Positions 15,133 through 21,607 of a stretch of 21,607 nucleotides of DNA are shown here, one piece after another; the first letter of the stretch is position 1, and each line of letters opens with the position of its first letter. Position numbers and translations under genes: made by a program. The notes beneath the pieces were generated by a model that was not told the origin of the DNA, searched no databases, and worked only from the letters and a program-made list of their open reading frames with translations. Origin of the DNA: an uncultured Alphaproteobacteria bacterium (GTDB taxonomy: Bacteria; Pseudomonadota; Alphaproteobacteria; Rhizobiales; Ancalomicrobiaceae). Where the stretch lies: positions 1 to 21,607 of the forward strand of contig CALFRR010000238.1 in assembly GCA_937919435.1 (NCBI GenBank), written 5' to 3'.

Positions 15133-15279
15133 TCATCGGGGCGGCGCTTCCCGGCGCTGGTCGCGCTCGGCGAGGACGGCCGCCAGTTCCGCGGTGATCT
15201 GTTGGCGCTCGATCCGGTTCAGGCAGCCGCGCAATTCGGCGCGCAGCTCTTCGATGTGTTCATGGATGGAAATCGTCAT
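15133..15279 (-). CDS. small hypothetical protein, 48 aa
   Basis: ATG 15279 follows GAGGAGAC at ideal spacing. It reads MTISIHEHIEELRAELRGCL then NRIERQQITAELAAVLAERD and a short basic end, stopping at 15133-15135. The whole protein is one amphipathic, coiled-coil-like helix with regular leucines. The strong start site and helical pattern support a real gene. It ends between the 62-aa gene and DUF736 and shares strand with DUF736. Function unknown. Confidence 0.7.
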   Translation of the reverse strand: MTISIHEHIEELRAELRGCLNRIERQQITAELAAVLAERDQRREAPPR

Positions 15280-15591
15280 CGTCGTCTCCTCGACGTTGGT
15301 GAAGGACGACGCCGGCGGACATGGCGAGACGGACGGGGCGAGGATCGCGGAAGCGACCGGCGGAGCCGGTGGGTGGGGGAGCCGGTTTTCTGGCGCCGCC
15401 CGTAGGGTTGCGACTGAAAACCGGGGGGACCGCCCGTCCTCGAGGCATCCGGCTCGCCATGGCAGACTGGGACGACCCGTGCAGACCCTCAGGTTTCGGA
15501 GGTTCGCGGAGGAGCACCCCCATCCGACGGCTCACTCCTTCCGAACGAAGAGAGCCGGCCCCGCCGGTGGGCGGGGCCGGAGGCGCGAGCC
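15280..15591. other. intergenic region after DUF736
   Basis: 312 bases with no gene seen. It contains the terminator-like hairpin of DUF736 at its right end and GC-rich sequence leading into the start of the 48-aa gene. Confidence 0.5.
15555..15580 (-). terminator. GC-rich terminator-like hairpin after DUF736
   Basis: A perfect 11-base stem (CCGGCCCCGCC with GGCGGGGCCGG) and a 4-base loop, 11 bases past the DUF736 stop. On the minus strand it is followed by CTCTCTTCGTT, a weak T tract. Probably a terminator or 3'-end stabiliser. Confidence 0.7.
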
Positions 15592-15906
15592 TCAATCCCG
15601 GTTCGGCCGGGACCAGATCAGCTGCAGGCCCTCCTCGCCGTCGACCTCCGCCAGCGTGGCGTAGATCGGAGCCGGGAAGCTCGGGTCGTCGAGCTTGACC
15701 GAGAGGTAGTCCCGGCCGGAGCCCTCGGCGACACGCTGCCAGGCGGCACCGAGCTCGACGCCACCCTGGGCGAAGATGCGGAAGTGCGGTCCCTTGTCGG
15801 ACGGGGTGTCGATGCGGCGGAACTGGGCCTTGACGTTGAGGGCGAGGGTGCGGATCGAGCCGCTGAAGCCGTTGCCGGTCGAGGTGAAGGAGCCGATGGT
15901 CGCCAT
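15592..15906 (-). CDS. DUF736 family protein
   Basis: A 104-aa protein beginning MATIGSFTSTGNGFSGSIRT, the diagnostic start of DUF736, followed by LALNVKAQFRRIDTPSDKGP, HFRIFAQGGVELGAAW and DDPSFPAPIYATL as in the family, and of normal full length. DUF736 proteins are among the commonest cargo of alphaproteobacterial conjugative plasmids and islands; their biochemical role is unknown. The start has GAAAGGATC upstream in a leader nearly identical to that of the gene at 17569-18156. A terminator hairpin follows directly, so it is probably transcribed on its own. Confidence 0.93.
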   Translation of the reverse strand: MATIGSFTSTGNGFSGSIRTLALNVKAQFRRIDTPSDKGPHFRIFAQGGVELGAAWQRVAEGSGRDYLSVKLDDPSFPAPIYATLAEVDGEEGLQLIWSRPNRD

Positions 15907-16347
15907 GATGATGATCCTTTCGTCTGGTTCGAGCCGCGCCCACCGCGGCCTCGATGGCTGTCACCTGGACCGTGGACGATCGGACCGCACCTCGAAGAGG
16001 CCGAAACGGAGTGGAGGACGGCCCGACGCGGCTTTGTTGTTCCGCGAGGAATGCGAACCTCTTCGCAGGGGAAGAAAGTCGCGTCCGGCCGTTGCGGGAG
16101 GACGATCGAGGCGGAGCCGACCCCGGTCGGACATGCCCCATCGAGCCCGCAGGTGGGTCGGCCGCTTGCCGACCGGGAAAGGTCAGATCCCGGCCGTGAC
16201 CATCGCCTCACCTCTCTCTCGGACAACCGACGCTGCCAGCGACCGGACACCTCCTCTCCCGGCGTCAAGACGTGGGGACCGGGAGAGCGCGGTCTCTGCC
16301 GAAGGAGAGCTCGCCGCCCTCCTTCGACCAGATCGGAACTCGGAGCG
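15907..16347. other. 441-base region between ardC-like gene and DUF736
   Basis: No convincing gene: the open frames are R/S/P-rich shadows. It holds two perfect hairpins, GGTCGGC/GCCGACC (16156-16174) and CGAAGGAG/CTCCTTCG (16300-16326). The second lies 22 bases past the ardC-like stop but lacks a T tract. The DUF736 promoter should be in the left part. Confidence 0.5.
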
Positions 16348-17280
16348 TCACGCCGCCTCTCGCGTGTCGCCGGTCCTTACCTGCGGCTGGAGACCATGCA
16401 GATAGGTCACGGCGCGCTGTGCGTGCGCGGCAGCCGAGAAGATCGCCCGCCGGTCGTCGGCGAGCACCTTCAGCCACGAGTCGAGATAGGACGCATGATC
16501 GGGCCGCGGCTCCAGCTCCGGCGCGATCCCGAGGTCGGCGCAGAGGAAGCACGACCCGAGCTCGGCGATCAGCTCCTCCCTCGCCCTCTCGGTTCGATCC
16601 TTGCCGTAACGGGACAGGTCGCGAGCGACGCGGTGGGGGGCCGCCGTCCAATGGGTCAGCTCATGGCTCAGGGTGGCGGCGTGAGACGCGGCGTCCCGGA
16701 ACGCCGCGAAGGGCGGCATCTGGATGTGGTCGGTCGACGGTGAATAGAAGGCCCGACCGCCGCCGTGCCGGATCACCGCGCCGGTCTCGGCGAAGAAGCG
16801 ATCGGCTCGTTCGATCCGCTCGACCGGATCGACGATGGGCTCGGCAGGGGCATGGTAACGATCCGGCAGCCCGTCGATCTGCGCGACATTGAAGGCCGTG
16901 TACGCCTTCAGAAACGGGATGTCGCGCTCGACCTCGCCGCCGCCGGCGTCTCTCTCGGTCTTGGTGAAGCGGCTGGCGAAGACCACCATCGTACCGGTTT
17001 CGCCCTTGCGGACGGCGGCTCCGAGCTGGATCGCCTGTTTGAAGGTCATCCAGAACGGCGAGGTGTAACCGCGCGCGGTCGCCTCCGACCAGAGCAGCAA
17101 CACGTTCATGCCCGAGTAGGGCTCGCCGTTGTGCCGCAACGGCCGCGTCACCCGGCCGACCGCATTCCCGGCGCTCCAGGGCCGCATCCACGGCCGGACG
17201 CCCTTCTCGAGGTCGGCGACGATCTTCTCGGTGATGCGGGTGTAGATGTCGACGCGCGATCCTTCGGTCTTCCTGGTCAT
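16348..17280 (-). CDS. ardC: ArdC-type antirestriction / ssDNA-binding metalloprotein
   Basis: A 310-aa protein. The N-terminal DUF1738/ArdC ssDNA-binding domain is seen in DIYTRITEKIVADLEKGVRP, WMRPWSAGN and PYSGMNVLLLW (about residues 11-65) and AYTAFNVAQIDGLP (127-140). The C-terminal zincin-like domain has HELTH (206-210) in SHELTHWTAAPHR and the downstream glutamates in REELIAELGS (about 234-243). ArdC proteins protect incoming plasmid DNA from host restriction during conjugation; relatives include TraC primases. The start at 17280 has GGAGA upstream and fits family length. No terminator with a T tract follows, but 441 bases separate it from DUF736. Confidence 0.92.
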   Translation of the reverse strand: MTRKTEGSRVDIYTRITEKIVADLEKGVRPWMRPWSAGNAVGRVTRPLRHNGEPYSGMNVLLLWSEATARGYTSPFWMTFKQAIQLGAAVRKGETGTMVVFASRFTKTERDAGGGEVERDIPFLKAYTAFNVAQIDGLPDRYHAPAEPIVDPVERIERADRFFAETGAVIRHGGGRAFYSPSTDHIQMPPFAAFRDAASHAATLSHELTHWTAAPHRVARDLSRYGKDRTERAREELIAELGSCFLCADLGIAPELEPRPDHASYLDSWLKVLADDRRAIFSAAAHAQRAVTYLHGLQPQVRTGDTREAA

Positions 17281-17496
17281 TCTCCGACCCTCCACTTCGG
17301 AGGTCGCGCCGATCGCGACCCCGTCACGGCGGTCCGAGAGCCGGGGATCGAAGGGGCGCCGCATCCGAAGGACCGGAACGAAGAGGAGGACGGCGCAGCC
17401 GTTGCGGCGATCCCAGCCCCGGCAAGACCGCGGTCGAGACGGGGTGGCATCGGCCCCTGTCCCTCCCCTCCTTCTTCCCTTCCCCCCATGAGAAAA

Positions 17497-17521
17497 GGCC
17501 GGCTCCGATCCGGAGTCGGCC
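17497..17521 (-). terminator. second of two tandem terminators
   Basis: An 11-pair stem with one mismatch (GGCCGACTCCG with CGGAGCCGGCC on the minus strand), a 3-base loop, then TTTTCTC. It lies behind the hairpin at 17540-17561, so transcription from the right is stopped twice before ardC. Confidence 0.75.
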
Positions 17522-17539
17522 CTGAGAGGTCATGAGAAA

Positions 17540-17561
17540 GGGCGGGGCCGTAGCCCCGCCC
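17540..17561 (-). terminator. Rho-independent terminator, first of a tandem pair
   Basis: A perfect 9-base stem (GGGCGGGGC with GCCCCGCCC), a 4-base loop and TTTCTC after it on the minus strand, 7 bases past the stop of the upstream gene. Confidence 0.8.
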
Positions 17562-17568
17562 GAAGGGC

Positions 17569-18156
17569 TCAACCGAAGGCCGCCATCTGCTGCGCGGCCG
17601 CCTTGCGGTCGAGGCTCTGACCGGGCTGGTCGACCTGACGCTCGAACGGCTTCCAGGTCTCGCCGACCACCTGCTCGTAGGCAGCGACGGCGCCCTCGGC
17701 GGCCATCCGCAGGGTGTGAGCCTGGAGCCCCATGTCCGCGGCGAACTCGCGCTTGCGCTGGGCCGGCCCGTCGAAACCGACGGGGCCGTCGACATCCTCG
17801 TCACGGGCATCGCACGAGGCCTTGGCGGTCGCGTCGCGCGCTTCCGTGACCGCCCGGCTGTAGAACTGTCCGGCGCCATGAGCCGAACCGACGAAGGCGC
17901 CGACGACGCGCTGCAGGTGGATCTGCATCGCCCGCTCGCCGAGGCCGTCGCCGAGCACCTCCGCCGTCTCGGTGACGAGGCGGGTGTGGACCTCGCGGAT
18001 GCCGTCACCGTCGAGGACCGGCAGACCGAAGCTCTCGGAGATGCGCGCCGCCTGGGCGGCATCGGGACAGGCGAGACGGACCATTTCGAGGGTGGTGCCC
18101 TTGCGCAGCGGCACGACGCGGGCGGGGGCACGGGAAACAGTGGCGGTCTTGGCCAT
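17569..18156 (-). CDS. conserved plasmid-type hypothetical protein, 195 aa
   Basis: Starts at ATG 18156, after GAAAGGATC, in a leader nearly the same as that of DUF736. It reads MAKTATVSRAPARVVPLRKG, then a helical protein rich in A, E and R (AARISESFGLPVLDGDGIRE; ERAMQIHLQRVVGAFVGSAH; RKREFAADMGLQAHTLRMAA). No enzyme motif, membrane segment or signal peptide is seen. The frame is open upstream to 18501, but that part looks non-coding. Two terminators follow directly. Its place beside ardC, DUF736 and ParB-like genes suggests a role in plasmid maintenance or transfer, which is inference only. Confidence 0.78.
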   Translation of the reverse strand: MAKTATVSRAPARVVPLRKGTTLEMVRLACPDAAQAARISESFGLPVLDGDGIREVHTRLVTETAEVLGDGLGERAMQIHLQRVVGAFVGSAHGAGQFYSRAVTEARDATAKASCDARDEDVDGPVGFDGPAQRKREFAADMGLQAHTLRMAAEGAVAAYEQVVGETWKPFERQVDQPGQSLDRKAAAQQMAAFG

Positions 18157-18544
18157 GATGGTGATCCTTTCTCGGGTTCGCCCTCGGGATCGGACCGGCC
18201 CCTGCCGGCTGTCCCTCGGGTGCGGTCGAAGAGAGCCGGCGCCAGCCGGACGCTTCAGGGTCCGCTCTCCGCCCGACGAGCGGAGCCGGTCTGCGGACGC
18301 GTGGGGCGCGAGAGCGCCCCGACGCAGGACGCGGGCCGGCTCTTGCCGAGGAAGCGGGGAGCGGCCGCCACGCGGCGCGCCAGCGGCCTTGAAGCGGACG
18401 GCCGCCGGTTCAGACCGCACGCAAACCCGAGGGACCGCCCGGCTGGACGAGACCTTCCTCCGGGCAGATCGAGATGGGAGCATAGGACCGAGAGCCTCCA
18501 CGCGCTCCGGCGCTCACGACGCCTCCCGCCGATGCTGCGACCGG
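18157..18544. other. 388-base stretch with a doubtful ORF and hairpins
   Basis: A minus-strand frame (18255-18548) begins with GTG overlapping the upstream stop by 4 bases, like its neighbours, and ends 5 bases before a hairpin (18236-18249, CCGGC/GCCGG). Its product is almost all R, S, P and G with no motif, so it is probably not a gene. A perfect stem with a GAGA tetraloop (GGGGCGC/GCGCCCC, 18303-18320) is also present. Confidence 0.4.
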
Positions 18545-18850
18545 TCACCGGTCGATCCGTCGGAGATCCGTGATCGCCTGCTCCTGGCGTGCGAGCTTGC
18601 GCAACAGCGCCTCGATCTCACCGCGTCGCTCGAAGGCGAGGTGATCGGCATGCTCCCGAAACAACCGCTCGTCGACCGGCGTCCAGGTCGAACGACCACG
18701 TCCGTGGCAGCGGGCCTTTCGCCGATCGGTGATCGTCCGGCTCTCCGCTCGGCGGGCGATCTGACGCTCGATCAGTCCGAGATGCCGACGGGTCTCGCGA
18801 CAGGCGGCCTCCATCCGGGCGAGAAGCAGCAACCGTTCGAGGGAGGTCAT
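18545..18850 (-). CDS. hypothetical helical protein, 101 aa
   Basis: ATG 18850 overlaps the stop of the DUF7007 gene by 4 bases (ATGA), so it is the last gene of a translationally coupled trio. The product is charged and helical: LLARMEAACRETRRHLGLIE, then RSTWTPVDERLFREHADHLA and a second helix IEALLRKLARQEQAITDLRR. It could form an antiparallel coiled coil. No known motif is seen. It probably shares regulation with its two upstream partners. Confidence 0.7.
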   Translation of the reverse strand: MTSLERLLLLARMEAACRETRRHLGLIERQIARRAESRTITDRRKARCHGRGRSTWTPVDERLFREHADHLAFERRGEIEALLRKLARQEQAITDLRRIDR

Positions 18851-19767
18851 GGTCCCCTCCCCTCGGTGGAACGGCCGACGAAGCTCCCGACCCCGTCACG
18901 TGCGGCGTCACATCCCCCGTTACAGATGGCGTGACGGACCGGATCGACGACGAAGCCGAACGGTCGCTCGGCCTCATATTCAGTCGAGGGCACCAGGAAC
19001 CGTCGCTCCTCGGCACGCGGGTCACGACGGCCTCCGAGAGTGGCGACGACCTCGACCATGGCGGCGTGGTGAGACGCGCGGATTGCGGAGATCACCACCC
19101 AGTCGGCCGCATGTGCGGCGGCGAAGGCGCGGCGGTCCTTCTCATAGGAGTCTCCCGGGCCGAGAACTGCATCGAAAATCGCCTCCCAGGCATCGGGAAA
19201 CCAGTCCTTCAGCGTCGTCTCGGCGCAGCGCCGTTCGAAGGCGGTGAAGAGGTCGGGAAAGGTGATCGCGACCGCCGCCCAGCCGCAGTCTTCCTCGTAC
19301 CAACCGCCTTCGGACCGCAGTGTCGGTTGAACGGCGGCGTTGCGCTCGGGCGAGAGATGGAAGCCGCCGTGGCCCGCCGTCGCATATTCGACGATCCCTT
19401 CGGCGTAGACCGTGGCACTCTGTGCCCCGCCCCAGGGCGTATTCGCCGAGGAACGCATCTGGGCCCGACCGAGCCGGCGCTTCTCGCGCTGGTGTTCCGC
19501 GTTCTCCAGCACCTTCGCGCGGAACTCCGCCTCATCGACGAGCCGACCGGAGTGGCCGTAGAAGTCGGAACGCCGCCACTCTGCGAGCGGCCGCCCGATG
19601 TGCCAGCCGGTCGCCAGGAAGTGAGTGCCACCGCGCCCGGGCGGCATGGCGAAGGCATTGTCGTCGACCCGCGCCACCGGGAAGCCGTCGGCGCTGGTGC
19701 CGAACTCGACGATCAGCTCGTCAAGGTTCTCGGTGACGGCCGTCGAGACAGAAACATCGTCGTTCAT
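18847..19767 (-). CDS. DUF7007-type protein, 306 aa
   Basis: ATG 19767 follows GGAGGGCG and overlaps the preceding gene by 4 bases (ATGA). The segments SPWGGAQS-like TPWGGAQSATVYAEGIVEYA (about residues 110-129), TAGHGGFHLSPERNAAVQPT and EGGWYEEDCGWAAVAITFPD are those I associate with DUF7007, and the rest carries helical sequence to a glycine-rich end. Histidine and acidic residues in GHGGFHLS and WYEEDC could be catalytic, but no reaction is established. The family travels with plasmid and island genes of Alphaproteobacteria. It is the middle gene of a three-gene operon. The family name is from memory of the motif and not from a search. Confidence 0.75.
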   Translation of the reverse strand: MNDDVSVSTAVTENLDELIVEFGTSADGFPVARVDDNAFAMPPGRGGTHFLATGWHIGRPLAEWRRSDFYGHSGRLVDEAEFRAKVLENAEHQREKRRLGRAQMRSSANTPWGGAQSATVYAEGIVEYATAGHGGFHLSPERNAAVQPTLRSEGGWYEEDCGWAAVAITFPDLFTAFERRCAETTLKDWFPDAWEAIFDAVLGPGDSYEKDRRAFAAAHAADWVVISAIRASHHAAMVEVVATLGGRRDPRAEERRFLVPSTEYEAERPFGFVVDPVRHAICNGGCDAARDGVGSFVGRSTEGRGP

Positions 19768-20231
19768 GCCGCCCTCCCCTCGCCGGCGATCGCGACGGCA
19801 TCCAACACCTCCTCGAGCACGGCGTGCGGATAGCTGTGCCGGGAGAGCCACGTCTCGGCCTCGCGGCGGTCTGCCGCGAGATGGACGAGTTCGCGGCCGT
19901 CGCTGGGTCGATCGAAAATGCGGATGGAGTCGGCGGGCGGGCGCTCCACCACCTCGAAGCGGAGGTCGCTCGCAACCGAAAATGTCCTGAGCACCTTCAT
20001 GACGATGACGCCACCGCTGGCGATATCGGTCTCGTGCAGCGTGAAGCCGGCCGGGATCACCACGGTGCCGAGCCTGCGCTCTACCTGTTTGGCGATCAGC
20101 CGCCCTCGCGCGTTGTTGCTCCGCCAGGCGTCGAGCTTCTTCTTGTGGCGCTCAGGCGGACGCGGCGTGCCGTCCGACCAGGCGACGATGGAACCGATGG
20201 GTGCGAGATCGAAGATGCGTTGCGCGGTCAT
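19764..20231 (-). CDS. hypothetical protein, 155 aa, first of operon
   Basis: ATG 20231 after AGGAGAG. The N-terminal half (IGSIVAWSDGTPRPPERHKK, then LDAWRSNNARGRLIAKQVER) resembles a small mixed alpha-beta domain; the middle has TVVIPAGFTLHETDIASGGV with alternating hydrophobics typical of strands; the C-terminus is helical (REAETWLSRHSYPHAVLEEV). The stop overlaps the DUF7007 start by 4 bases. Only 36 bases separate its start from a terminator hairpin behind the ParB-like gene, so its promoter is not obvious. Function unknown. Confidence 0.75.
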   Translation of the reverse strand: MTAQRIFDLAPIGSIVAWSDGTPRPPERHKKKLDAWRSNNARGRLIAKQVERRLGTVVIPAGFTLHETDIASGGVIVMKVLRTFSVASDLRFEVVERPPADSIRIFDRPSDGRELVHLAADRREAETWLSRHSYPHAVLEEVLDAVAIAGEGRAA

Positions 20232-20267
20232 GCTGCTCTCCTGAATCGTGAGGACATGGAAGCGAAA

Positions 20268-20292
20268 CCGCCGCCGGGTCGGCCGGCGGCGG
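20268..20292 (-). terminator. terminator hairpin between ParB-like gene and 155-aa gene
   Basis: A perfect 10-base stem (CCGCCGCCGG with CCGGCGGCGG), a 5-base loop and TTTCGCTT after it on the minus strand, 41 bases past the ParB-like stop. It is close enough to the next start to act as an attenuator if transcription reads through. Confidence 0.75.
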
Positions 20293-20333
20293 AGAGATCG
20301 TTCGGAAGGAAGAGAAATCGGCCGAGGCCCGGC

Positions 20334-21607
20334 CTATTCGGCGGCGGCACGCCAGCCGTCGTCTTCGGTCTCGGCCGGGGACTGTTCGGAGGTCTCGTCC
20401 GCATCGTCGAGCGGCACCGGATCGAGGACTTCCGGCTCGTCCTCGCCGTCGGGGACGTCGTTCGTCTTCAGATACTCGACGAGCTTCGCCGGGTCGGGTC
20501 GGAACAGCGCGGCGGGATGAACGAAGCGCCCCTCCCTGAAATGCTCGACCAGCGCGGCGCGCGTGTCCTTGACCCGCGGCTTGGGCTGCACCGAGGTTTC
20601 GGCGCAGGCGGCCTCGAGCGCTTGGCGCGACAGGCAGGCGAGGAAGTCCTCGGTTCCCATGTTCGGGAGATGGGCGTCGGCGCCGATCGCCACGCCGGCG
20701 ACACGCGCGACCATGCCGCTCTGGGTCCGGTCCTCGCGGGTCGACAGCACATCGACGAGTACCGCGCGGACGACCTGTTGCAGCGTCTCGCGGTCGTAGG
20801 CGAGCCTGCCGTCCGGCCCGATCAGCCGCACGGCGTGTCGTGCCATCCGCCCGAAGCCGTAGGCGTGACCATCGGCGCCGGAGGCGACCGAGACGTTCTG
20901 CCCGGCGAAGGCGAGCACCAACAGCGCGGTCAGCGTGTCGTCCTCGATCGGCGCGTGGGCGAGCGTCTCGTGCAGCGCGTCGGTGCGGAGATCGCCGATC
21001 ATCTCGATCCCCTTGCGGGTCACGTCCGGGCGAGACTTCGGCAGGGCGCCGACCTCGACGTCGTCGGTCTCGTCGGTGTCGGAACCCGACCCGGTGTCCC
21101 CCCTCCCCTTCGCCGCCGGCTTCTTCACTTCGGGCATCCGATAGACGGCGGTCTGCACCGCGCCCTTCTGATCGAGATACATCGCGGTGCAGTCGCCCTT
21201 GCCGGGCTTGCCGTAGACGCGCTGCGCCTTCGCCGGCAGCTTCGGCTCGCCCCAGTTGGTCGCCTCGACGATCAGACCGCGTTTCGGCAGATGGGTCGAC
21301 ATCCATTCGTGCTGAGCACCGAGGAAGGCCTCGACGTCAGTGGTGTAGCGGCTGTCCTCGCCCGCCGGCGCGAACAGATCCTCGCTCCAGGCGATGCCGT
21401 AGGCACGGGCGAGATCCTCGTCGAACTTCGCATCGCGCGCGAACATGCGGCGCTTCTCGAGCGCCTGGGCAATGCTCCACCAGCTCGTGGTGTCGCTCTT
21501 CTTCGGCTTGTGCTTCTTCCAGACCTCAGCCTGTTCCTCGACGGCAGCGGCCGCGATGACACGGAGCTGCCGTTCCTCGGGCATGTCGCCCTTGGCCATC
21601 TGATCGA
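20334..21607 (-). CDS. ParB-like plasmid protein, C-terminal part (runs off edge)
   Basis: At least 424 residues. The frame is open to the window edge with Asp-Gln before the methionine at 21599, so the true start lies outside. The visible part matches the middle and end of the long ParB-like proteins of alphaproteobacterial plasmids: VEEQAEVWKKHKPKKSDTTS, KFDEDLARAYGIAWSEDLFA, GEDSRYTTDVEAFLGAQHEW, KLPAKAQRVYGKPGKGDCTA. The ParB nuclease and helix-turn-helix domains would be in the missing N-terminus. The C-terminus is very acidic (DEPEVLDPVPLDDADETSEQ). The family is thought to serve plasmid partition or gene regulation, but the long form is little studied. A terminator follows. Confidence 0.85.
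   Translation of the reverse strand, partial: DQMAKGDMPEERQLRVIAAAAVEEQAEVWKKHKPKKSDTTSWWSIAQALEKRRMFARDAKFDEDLARAYGIAWSEDLFAPAGEDSRYTTDVEAFLGAQHEWMSTHLPKRGLIVEATNWGEPKLPAKAQRVYGKPGKGDCTAMYLDQKGAVQTAVYRMPEVKKPAAKGRGDTGSGSDTDETDDVEVGALPKSRPDVTRKGIEMIGDLRTDALHETLAHAPIEDDTLTALLVLAFAGQNVSVASGADGHAYGFGRMARHAVRLIGPDGRLAYDRETLQQVVRAVLVDVLSTREDRTQSGMVARVAGVAIGADAHLPNMGTEDFLACLSRQALEAACAETSVQPKPRVKDTRAALVEHFREGRFVHPAALFRPDPAKLVEYLKTNDVPDGEDEPEVLDPVPLDDADETSEQSPAETEDDGWRAAAE

Noticed and set aside
15618..16268. 216-aa minus-strand frame overlapping DUF736
   Set aside because: It overlaps a well-supported gene in another frame and reads as low-complexity R/S/P sequence.
18255..18548. 97-aa minus-strand frame with GTG start overlapping the 101-aa gene stop
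   Set aside because: The start overlap is attractive, but the product is almost pure R/S/P/G with no pattern.
20152..21306. Long minus-strand open frame (384 aa) overlapping the ParB-like gene
   Set aside because: It is arginine-rich sequence without motifs and a shadow of the ParB-like gene in another frame, which matches a known family.
1..21607. CRISPR array or tRNA genes
   Set aside because: Apart from the 20-base tandem pair at 7758-7797 I saw no regularly spaced repeats, and no cloverleaf or tRNA-like 3' end was found by eye.

Overview
The window is GC-rich, with alphaproteobacterial-style codon use and gene families, most likely Hyphomicrobiales (Rhizobiales). That is an inference from the families present (DUF736, ArdC with DUF1738, a plasmid-type ParB-like protein, DUF7007, a soluble globin-coupled MCP), not from a marker gene. 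It looks like accessory DNA from a plasmid or integrative element. I saw no housekeeping operon, rRNA, tRNA or CRISPR array.

Left part (1-2.6 kb): the 3' end of an unknown gene, a hypothetical gene on the minus strand, then two toxin-antitoxin systems facing each other. These are vapBC on the plus strand, with a palindromic operator just upstream, and a tacAT-type DUF1778/GNAT pair on the minus strand, with its own palindromic operator.

Nuclease part (2.7-9.8 kb): a tightly coupled minus-strand pair resembling YhaO (SbcD-like phosphoesterase) and YhaN (SbcC-like ATPase), read toward tacAT. A single OLD-family ATPase-TOPRIM nuclease diverges from it. The 550 bases between them hold a 20-base tandem repeat and a long inverted repeat. 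Nuclease genes beside toxin-antitoxin systems suggest a defence or stability island.

Mobile and chemotaxis part (9.8-13.2 kb): an IS30-type element keeps both terminal inverted repeats but has lost the middle of its transposase. Its left end supplies the stop codon of the OLD gene. To its right lie an AT-rich scar, the decayed C-terminal end of a chemotaxis receptor with a strong terminator, and then an intact soluble globin-coupled receptor (HemAT type). Two small hypothetical genes follow.

Maintenance part (13.7-21.6 kb): a WGR-domain protein, a possible small RNA with a strong terminator, a secreted single-HKD nuclease (Nuc type), two small proteins, DUF736, ArdC, a conserved hypothetical protein, a three-gene operon joined by 4-base overlaps (155 aa, DUF7007, 101 aa), and the C-terminal part of a large ParB-like protein that runs off the right edge. 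Most of these genes are on the minus strand, separated by GC-rich terminator hairpins. This is a familiar backbone of alphaproteobacterial conjugative elements, with much of the plasmid stability and host-evasion function still uncharacterised.
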